Shown one piece after another: positions 23,701 through 32,900 of a stretch of DNA of 64,000 nt. Numbering within the stretch: the stretch's first letter is position 1; the number at the start of each line of letters is the position of its first letter. Under the pieces are notes generated by a model that saw only the letters and a list, made by a program, of their open reading frames with translations, ran no database searches and was not told where the DNA came from. The position numbers and the translations under genes were made by a program. Origin of the DNA: Athripsodes cinereus (lineage: Eukaryota; Arthropoda; Insecta; Trichoptera; Leptoceridae). Location of the stretch: positions 9,171,572 to 9,235,571 of the forward strand of contig OX388325.1 in assembly GCA_947579605.1 (NCBI GenBank). The letters are read 5' to 3'.

Positions 23701-26262
23701 AGTTGAAATTCCTTTTAAATTCTTATTTCGTTGAAGCTTTAGCTGGACTCTAAGAAGACAGAAGTCTAAATGAGATACTTCCGTCCAATACTGGAAAGGA
23801 AAGTGATTGGGATATTAAAACTAACCTGAGTGGACACAGTTGGCACTTGAAAGGTTTCTCGGTAGTGTGGCTCATGATAATGTGGAGTTTGAGTTTGTCC
23901 TTCCTCTTGAATGTATCGTTGCAGATTTTACATTTGTACGGGCGGTCGTGCACCTTCAAATGTGATACCATACTTCTGTGTTTTTCAAACGCTGAAAGAA
24001 AAATTAAGAAATTAACAATACCAGACAAATAAATAATTTGAATGTCCTGTGAAAGGTGGATATTAGTTAAACATCACAAAGAAGACATTTAATATCTTTT
24101 ATTCAGCAGAGATGAGGTACACTGCTACTCATTCTGAATATCTTATTTTGATGGCATATAGAAAATGACCTATATGTACAATCAATCAATCCACTGTGTC
24201 AATCATATTTTGAACTACTCTAGATTAATCATTCCAATTGATGACACTCATCCATAGTCAACCTATTTGAATAGTTATTAACTAGGTAGGTATGTTGTAT
24301 GTACGATACACAAACATATGTGAACTTCTTGGTTAATTCATAACATAAATCCACTGTGTGTTCTACTTGTGGGAGTTGCTATCATAGTATAAGGATAAAC
24401 AGAGTGAATTGAGTTAATCAGAATGTGCAAACCAGAAAAGGCCAATTGCTTGATGTGTAGTTTCCGAGTTACAGATCAAAAATCCCGGATTCTATTACTC
24501 CCAATACTGATGCTTGCCATGAACTATGAGGGCATCTAGTAGTGTATATGGGTTTTTAAAAAAATACTTTACTGTACTATCATGGTATATCCCACATATG
24601 AAATAGTCGGTAGATTAGTTTTATTTTATTTATTTGTTGTATGTAATAAACATGCAAGCTGTTCTGTGTGATCTCATCGTTCAAAACTAGGACATTGGAA
24701 AACTTAGAATGGAAAAGAGCGGGAGACAAATTCTTTGCCGGGTGATCCACGGAAAATAAAAATTCATAACACATGCACACTCATCATAATAATATTAAAA
24801 AAGAAAATACAACTTACTTTTATTGCAAACATCGCAAGTATAGACTTTAAACTCTTGATGCACATCTCTCTTGTGTCTATTAAATGCTGTTAGTCCTACA
24901 ATATTCTCTCCACACGTACCACACGTATACGACTTCTTATATCTATATTTATTTACACTACCTACATTATCTGTTTTCTTACTAACATCTTCTGTATTTA
25001 CTTCTTCATCCATAACCTTCTCACTATCATCTTTGACAGTTTCGTTCGATTCATCTTTGACAATATCCTTAGTTTTCTTTTTTACTATTTTTTCTACATT
25101 ACTATTACTACTATTTACTATAATATCATCATCGGCATTGTGTTTTTTATCTTTACTATTAAGTCCACGATCCTTTTTTCTCTTTTTATGCTTTTCAATT
25201 TGTTTTTTTTTACTACAATGTCTAGTCTTATGTTTTCCTTTTAACTTTAATTTAATACTTAATATTTTTTCATTATCACTATCTTCTTCGTCTTGTATAT
25301 TATTTTCTTCTGCTGATCTATAGAAATCATCATCAACGTTCGCATCCTCATTATTAAAATATACAGGTTCTTCTTTTACGGCTGTCGAATTAATTACTTC
25401 TTGTTTACATTTTGATGTTTTGTCTTCTAGTTCTGTTTCTTTACTCTGTGCAAAGTAATGTTTGAGTGCCTCGTCTGTAGATTTACAGACATTGATGAAG
25501 TTATAACAAGTCTGTATGCTCTCTACGCATTGCTGGCAAATGCTGAGGGGAAGACCATCATTCATCACAATCTGAAATATAAAATAACAACATATTATCT
25601 AACATACATTAAAACAATTTTTTTATTTATGTATTAGAGAAATTACACTCTATTAAGGACACAGTGAGATAGATTAGAAAGAGGAGATGACTCTGGAGAT
25701 CCCATGTAGGCAGAATGGCTGACAATAGGATCGCCCACATTGCCGCAAAGGAGACACCGGGTGGCTTGCATTCACAAGGAAGACCACCAAAAAGATGGAA
25801 ACATAGCTGGTCCTCGGCGTCACAAAAGGGAACGACTTCCAAAGTAATAGATCAATGATCTACTACAAGAGGAAGAAGCAGAAAAGATGATAAATAATCA
25901 TGTAAAATGTTGACCATAATTTGTGTTCAAGCTGAGAGTAAAATAAAATACTTCCGTAATATAATTAATATAATGTAAATAAAGAAAATTATTCATAGTA
26001 ACTGATTGTTTTGTACAATTCAATGGTAAAACTGTATCACATTAATGACCTAAATTGGTGTTGTTTGAGTATTTATTTCAAGTGAGAGTATTGTGTGTGA
26101 TTAGAGTAATGAATATTGTATATTACAAACCTGTATAGAAGTGCAGAATGTAAACATTTCAATGATTTTCTCAGACATTTTAGAGAAGTCAACATCCTCC
26201 TCTATACAATCGTTTTGGTTGCTCATGCAAGCTCGACACACGTTGTAGAGTTTCACATCCAT
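20704..26262 (-). CDS. ZAD-C2H2 zinc-finger protein, paralogue 2
   Basis: Probable nuclear DNA-binding regulator of unknown target. Exons, transcript order: 26262-26131, 25571-24818, 23991-23826, 23476-23376, 22274-22096 and 20922-20704 (516 residues, phases consistent). ZAD cysteines are C9, C12, C56 and C59. The linker is longer than in paralogue 1: a long, highly charged stretch rich in K, D and E, encoded by the 754-bp exon 2. Eight C2H2 fingers follow; every finger split by an intron regains a normal spacing when spliced (for example CDVCNKTF...HLKVH), except finger 5. Finger 5 (CEYCGASFNSAQSGTLKIH) has 14 residues between the second Cys and the first His instead of 12, from a six-base insertion. 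Exon 5 is 179 bp, as in the other paralogues. It is convergent with paralogue 1 and divergent from paralogue 3. LINE fragments lie antisense in intron 5 (22362-22745) and sense in the same intron (22745-23220). Confidence 0.9.
21235..21345 (-). repeat. Degenerate LINE tail (family E)
   Basis: TTTATT runs followed by TTTTTGCACATTATCATTACA and a GATGTGCGACGAT end, similar in order to 22745-22880 and 40517-40645. The hairpin segment is eroded. Confidence 0.45.
22362..22745 (+). mobile_element. RTE-like LINE, C-terminal fragment
   Basis: It encodes RMSGCKRSVVDRMRVNKLRW, FGHVERMEEERMTKRIYLAE, RRDVRKRGCPRTTWLEHVDE and finally VLSAYPTWDTA. The LRWFGHVERM...RGxPRxxW motif is the usual C-terminus of RTE-like and related LINE polyproteins. 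The end, CCCCACATGGGATACGGCGTGA with a GAATAGATAG tail, parallels the family A short repeats. Reverse transcriptase and endonuclease are absent (5' truncation). Confidence 0.8.
22745..23220 (-). mobile_element. LINE 3' end (C-terminal codons plus 3' UTR, family E)
   Basis: On the minus strand it reads NFYSQSFSVCSARCWNNLPY, then SHRISQSFNGFKYAVKKYLL and a stop near 23027, a LINE tail. The 3' UTR ends with the perfect hairpin ATCACTATATAGTGAT followed by AATCTCGCC, then TTATTT units. The last part is repeated at 40517-40645. Confidence 0.7.
25385..26245 (-). repeat. Near-identical tract shared with 11238-12207 (inverted)
   Basis: Partner of the tract in paralogue 1. It covers most of ZAD exon 1, all of intron 1 and the first part of exon 2. 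It stops at AAACAAGAAG in exon 2. It lacks the SINE found in paralogue 1. Confidence 0.85.
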
Positions 26263-26978
26263 TTTATATCACTTTGTTCATGTATAAATTTCAGTAATTG
26301 ATCAATTGAATTGGTTCCAAGTCATCAATCAGTTGATGATATTGAGAAATAAATACCTTCCACAATATTGACACAAATGGCCATCCATTTTTCAATAGAC
26401 AGTTCAGTTGTCAATCATGTTGCCAGAATAAAAAAAATAGTGGCAGGCTGAGTAATCTTTAGGTTTAATTATAAAATAAAATAAATTATGCTACTCAACT
26501 TAAAAATCCTTATTTATGTTATTTTGTAGATAAGAGACATGTATCTGAGTTTTCAGAAGCCAAATTTTCATACTTATTCAACCCGAATGCCTTAAGTTTT
26601 GTAGGTACAGAGAGGACAGTTTGCATGTTTATTACATAGAGTCTGCTGGCTGCCGCACTTGAAAGATAAGTCGAGAAGGTATAATGGTTGTAGTGTTTTT
26701 TTTTATTTCTATGAGAATTCTAAAAATATCTTGTTAATTAACGACGTACTCATCAAAATTACTCAGCCTGTTTTTTAATCTTCAATCATTAATTTATAGT
26801 TATGGCAGCACATTAAAAAGCTGTCAATTATTGTACAATGTATTGCATTTGGCGTTTACTTGAGTATGTCAGAAAAGTCGGTTTTGTGGGAATGGCTGTG
26901 TTATGAATTAAATAAAAAGTTAATTTCAAAGACAAATTAAAGAATATCAGTGAGAAAACATTAAATACCCTTTCAGAT
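26263..26978. promoter_or_regulatory. 716-bp divergent region between ZAD paralogues 2 and 3
   Basis: The two start codons face away from each other, so the promoters of both genes probably lie here; no TATA box or factor site can be supported. It contains a family A fragment (26606-26690) and an inverted pair AGGCTGAGTAAT (26445-26456) / ATTACTCAGCCT (26759-26770) that may bound a 0.33-kb element. A CCCTTTCAG just before the ATG of paralogue 3 could be a splice acceptor for a 5' UTR exon. Confidence 0.5.
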
Positions 26979-29944
26979 ATGGATATCAAAGTTCACGAAG
27001 TGTGTAGAGCTTGCATGAATAATAAAAATGACTGTCAAAACACAATGGGGTTCAGCAAAATGTCTGAGAAGATTATTGAGATGTTTACGATTTGCACATC
27101 GATAAAGGTTACTAAATATTAATAATCCTGCCAATTTATTAACTTTATTTATTATTCCATCAATCTAAATACAAATGTTAATGTAAATCAGTGAATAGTT
27201 TGTTTTTTAATTGGATGTTTGTAAACAAACCGACACTGTTTATCATGCAATCATTGTTGATGTACTGTATGACAAGCCGATAGAAACAAACTATTTTATT
27301 TTTTCCTGGAAATCTCATTTAGTTCAAATCTCAAGTGTGTCAAGATCACCTATCTATATACTTTATGATACCTTTCTCACTTTTTTAAATTTTGTTTTGC
27401 ACAATTTTGGATTGTGTAACTATGACTCTCTACTATAGACCATTAAAGGATGACGTCACAGAAAAATCATTGAGGGGCATCAGGCATCCCAACACAACAG
27501 ACGATTACGGTGTAATATTAGGTGGAACGCCTAAAGAATACCTAATAATCAAAAAAAATGTCAGTGTCGTTTTTGTTATTATTTTGTCGTCTGACTTTCT
27601 TTTTTTCCTCTTATGGCATAACATCTTACAAGGATGATTTGCGCAATCTGACTGTTTGCCCCCCAAGCAAAAGCAAATCCATAGACAATACCACGTGACC
27701 TTTAATGGTCTATACTATCATGGTGTCTTCCACAATTTGGGTAGTCAGTAGACTAAGTGCATGTAATAAATATGCAAGCTTTCCTCTCTGCGCCAACAAA
27801 AAAATGGCATAGCTCATCATTGCTAAATTGAAGATGTTAATGTTATATTGACGACGCGCGGTGTGGCACTCACGCTAACGCACTCGCCTTAAAGTCACTA
27901 GGTCCCGGGTTCGATTCCCGGCCAGGACAAAATGAAGAATGACCTTTTTCAAATTGTCCTGGATCTGGGTGTTACATGTATATGTGTTCAGTGCATTGTA
28001 TATATCTGTATCGTCGTTTTAGTACCCAAAATATAGGTTCATATTTTATTGAGTTTGGGACTAGCTCGGTCTGTGTGAATTGTCTATACATGTTATGTTA
28101 TTTCATGAATGGCTGTCTTTCTCAGAAAGATGCACCAGATATATTGGACACATGATGCATCTGGAAAACTTTTTACAAGAAATAATAGAAAGAATGGCTG
28201 AGGGGACAAACCACAGGCTGCCCACGCCAAAAATATCTTGTCTATCTATTCGAGGATATGAGCTGCGGATCGTACGAGAAGCTGAAGAGGGTTGTACAGG
28301 TTAGAACACAATGGAAGGAAAGATGCAAGATTTTGATGCAAACCAATATACAAGATTGAAAATAGAGAGAGAGTGTTTTACATAAGAAAAGTGAAGAATT
28401 TATTAGAAAAAGTAGAAGACCTATTCTTTGCTGGATACTTGGTTGAGGATGCCGGAAAATGTGGCATTTCAATTGAGATTATCTGACAAATTTGCTTTTT
28501 TTAAGAACAAGATTGTTGTTATTTCTGCTATTACTACTATCTCTTTACCATCACATTATATTCCACAAGTGGTTTGTTTAGCGGACTATCCTTTTTTTTA
28601 AGGAAGATATATCTGGGTTTTGTTATAAACTCAAATACAACCTTATACACCTTTCACAGTAAGCTACTAAAAGCTTGTGTCGTGAAAGGGGAGTTTGCCG
28701 GCACCTGGGATTGCAAGTAACATTTGCAAGTAATGAATATGCAGATTGTCCTCTCTGTGCCTATAAAACACTAAGATTTTCGTGATGGGTGGCAAGCCTC
28801 ATCACTGACTATTGCCAATCCTATAAATTATTTCTTTTATTTTACAGGTTACAGAAGATGACGGTCTGCCTTTGAATATTTGTGAGACTTGTTCGGACAG
28901 TGTACAATCATGTTACAGTTTCATAAACATCTGCAAATCCACAGACGAAGCTCTACGTTACCATTTAACACAAAATATAATTATCACAGATCCAATACTA
29001 AAAAAAGAAGATATAGTATCGCTGGAACACGGCACATTGACTGCTATTAAGATAGAACAGTGTGATGACTACGAAAATATTGATATTTATCCTGAATTTG
29101 ATTTACACGCAGACTGTTCAAGTGAAGATAATAAGAAATTAATCAAATCACATAAAAAAAAGAAAAGTAAAAAGTTGAAAGAGGATGCGAAAATTGTTGT
29201 TACTAATAAAAAATCTAAAAAGAAAAAAATAAAAACATTGATAAAAGATAAGAATATTATCAATAGTGTTTCGGCAAAAAGGGCATTAAAGAGTTCTTAC
29301 GACTGTCCTGTGTGCAAGACTGTCATAGTTGGTAGAAATAGTTTTAATAAACATTTGAGAGAGATGCATGAAGATTTTAAAAGATTTTTATGTAAATATT
29401 GTAAAAAAGGTTAGTGTAATATTTAACTTACAAATACTTCTGGGGCCTTTGAGCGAAAGTACATACATAAGTTCATATTTGCTTGAATTTAGCTTTGTAT
29501 ACCATTTGAAATTTTTTCCATTTATTCTGTTGTCTTATTGTACTGAATAAAAGTCCTAGGTTGAAATAACCTCTTTTCTCGGATATTTCAGGAGTCCGAG
29601 TTTACCTATTTATCCGTTTGGGTGACAATTTTTTTTTCTTTTTGAGTTTCTCAAGTCCATCAGTACCACTAAGCCAGTATTGGCATCTCTGATCCTACCA
29701 CGTCAGTGGGGGGGATATGGACTCGGCTGACGTAGCAGATCCCATCTTGAGACCCACACATCTATGAATACCTTAACCACTTAGCTGCTGGATTTTATGC
29801 ATAAGTGATATCCACCCTGTGCTTAATTAATTTCCACAGAACTAAAAGTTGATGTAAATTCACAATTATTGAAATTATTGTTTTTTTTTCTTACGACAGC
29901 TTTTATGACTGTTGATATGTAAGGGTGTATATATGTATGCATGT

Positions 29945-29980
<36 letters not shown>

Positions 29981-32900
29981 GTTTAGTTTTAGTTACCGGG
30001 TTAGTTGGAAGACATCGCATTTTAGCGATAAACTCGCCCTCTGTACATTGAATTTATAATTGTTATTTTTATGCCACTATTTCACTATGTAATATTGTAA
30101 CCAATGTACAGTAAAGAATAAAATAAATAAATAAATAAATAAATAAAAATCATTAATAGTAATTTGTAGCTTCAAAAAATACTCTGACAACAACTAAGTT
30201 TATAAATAATGAACAAATAAGAAATTTCATAATATACCTTTGTTTTCATACTAAAGTAGCAATATGGCGGCCGATTTGCGCGGGAAGTAGTCGACAAACA
30301 TGTCAATACTGACTTATACATTGTATGTATGTTGTGTAAGTGATGTTAATTTATCAAAGAAAAAGTTAAACTTTTATGTGTTCTTTTTATTTTCTATGGT
30401 ATTTATCATAGAAACGATTATTTTAACCATAAAGTACGATTACATGCATACATGTAATCCGCACAATGCGCAAAATTTTGACATTACATGCATGCATGTA
30501 ATCCGCAGTTAAGTGGTTAAAGTGTGTAGCGTTCATGGCATTTAAAAACACTTCCCCAAACCAGGACGAGCCGAAGAGTGTCGAATAGTTAAGGCTAATT
30601 CAAAAAGTTTCCTCTTAGCTGGCCATGTTCAGTGATAAGCTGTACAGAAAAATGATCAAGGGACAAGAAGCACATTCTCAGTCTTTCATGGACATCTTGA
30701 AAGAACATTAGACAAGTCTACCCGTTCTTCCAGTAGTCCATCTGTCAAATAAAATTTCTAGCATCAAATTTTTGTTGATTTATTTATTTATTAATCAGAG
30801 ACACAAACAGAAAGTTGACAAAATACACACAAAAAAATATAAAATCATACATTGATTTGGCCAGGCCAACCCTACTGCATACACATATTTTATTTAGATT
30901 AAACATATATCTATCACAAATTTTATTATGTCAAATAGAAAGTTACAAGGGTGAAAAACTAATTCATAAGTTGTTGTACTTTAGCCAAAGGCAACAGATA
31001 TTTTATTTATTTGTTTTAAAACTATTAGAAGTTGCAATGTGATGTTTCATGAATATTAACTTTTTATTTGACACTCATTGAAACAACTAATGGGCAGTAA
31101 AAAAATGTATTGTTTTTTTAAGGTTTTGACAGGTCAAGTTATTTACATCAACACGAAGTGACTCATACAAGAGATCGTCCCTGGAAGTGTGATCAGTGCC
31201 CCAAGACTTATAAGCAGCGAGGTCAGCTAGCTACACATAAACATATACACACAGAACTCAGACCGTACAGCTGTGAGAAATGTCCACTGACGTAAGAATT
31301 ATAACTTTGTTTGATATAGGGTCTTTGATAAACGTTTCCCGTCCTTATACGGTTACGGAGGCATTCATTTGAATATTTCTTCGGAGAATGCACCGAATTG
31401 TCACCGAATGATAGAAAATTGATGATTGACTAACATTTGCATCCTACTCTCTGGACCCACCAATTCAAGAACTTAGATGAGACATTCAGAATTGTATCCA
31501 TGTAGATTTACTTATTAGATTATTAAAAATTTTAACTGAAATAATTTAAAAATATCAAGAATATAAACAATGCATTATCCCAGTCAACTTGTGTACATAA
31601 TTTCATAATTTTTTAAATATTATGCTAAGCTCACAAGGTTGTCATTTGCAATAAAAGTTGAATAAAAACAAAACAAAACACTAAATCAATTTGCATAAAA
31701 TAACACCCAAAGTAGATAATTCGGGTGCACATGCGCGCCTGAACAAGCAAGGTAATAAGGACTATGCAATCAGCACCCGCAGCAGCCTCACTAGGCAAGC
31801 GCCTTTGGTGAGGCAAGCTGCTACAAACATTTTTTTATGCTTAGTAAATAAATAAATAAATAAAAAAAAAAAATTTCACATTCAAATTCAGCATCGACGA
31901 GATATGCTACCCATATTGAATAACAATTTTTTAAATTTCTTAAATAATAAAAAAATATTATGAATAATAATAATAAATAAATAATTAGAAAATAACGTAC
32001 CTAATAGACATCACTGTACCAAATAAAAATAATATACATAATATACAAACAACCGTCGCAGAAAAAATACGTAAATATACAGAACTAGCAGGAGAAATAA
32101 AAAATATTTGGCATTCTAGGTCCGTTTATAAAATACCTTTAGTCATGTCAGCTACAGGGGTAACTCCAAAATCTTTAATAAATAATTAAAAAAAAAAAAA
32201 AAAAATTAGAAAAAAATTTGGGTCCGTGGTTCGATCCCTGGTACCGGCAAACTCCCCTTTCACGACACAAGCTTTTAGCTTACTGTGAAAGGTGTATAAG
32301 GTTGTATTTGGGTTTATTTCAAAAACCCAGATATATCTTTTTTTAAAAAAAAAAAAAACATCATAAAGATCCAGTAATAAACAATACAGTAACTGTACTA
32401 CGCTACCCTGAACCACACAAAGAAATTAAACAACATGTATGTTAAAGATAATGCCTTTAATGGAAATGGTTAAGTGCATACTGATGGTATACCTTTGGTC
32501 AGTATTCCACAAACATGGAAATAATTACTTTGCATTGTTCACAGATTTACAACAAAATGTTCTCTGAGTGCTCACAGTAAACTGCATCATGGAGAAGAAG
32601 AAAATCTTTGCCATCTGTGTGGTGTTAGTTTTGCACAAGGTACTTAACTATTTAACTGTTTTCATTACTTTGTTTTTTTATTCAAAAGGACCACCCTCTG
32701 TGAGACCACCCAACGTGAATTGAGATATGTGCATGTAACTATGTGCACATAGCTCAATTCATGTAACTTTTTTAACTAAATGTGCATGCACATTGATTGT
32801 ATTTAATTTGAATGTATACTTTCTATGGACTCTTTTTAATCAATGTGCCGTAAAGAATGAGTAAATATGTCAAGCCAATAAAACTTGAATCTTTTCAAAC

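Larger units (their letters stand above)
29777..30516. mobile_element. TTAA-flanked MITE (piggyBac-type) in the R1 fragment
   Basis: 740 bp flanked by TTAA at 29773-29776 and 30517-30520. The left end is CCACTTAGCTGCTGGATTTT; the right end, read on the other strand, is CCACTTAACTGCGGATTACA. The R1 copy at 14651-14665 has an uninterrupted ACTTTAAGGTA at the same place, showing the empty site with one TTAA. No transposase; it contains a nested family C repeat and a T-run. Confidence 0.8.
29560..30610 (-). mobile_element. R1-clade LINE 3' fragment (interrupted)
   Basis: The left end (29560-29772) is 3' UTR with the ATATTTCAGGAGTCCGAG signature and the GGCTGACGTAGCAGATCCCA segment also at 61745. 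The right end (30521-30610) corresponds to codons for a GxxxFLNA.N segment of ORF2 (GGCATTTAAAAACACTTCCC). A TTAA-flanked element splits it. Confidence 0.75.

Noticed and set aside
24871..25323. 150-codon plus-strand open frame rich in Ser, Leu and Phe
   Set aside because: It is the antisense of the charged linker in ZAD paralogue 2 exon 2.
27850..27935. Possible tRNA gene
   Set aside because: Only A- and B-box-like segments are present; no acceptor stem or anticodon arm can be paired, so it is a SINE.
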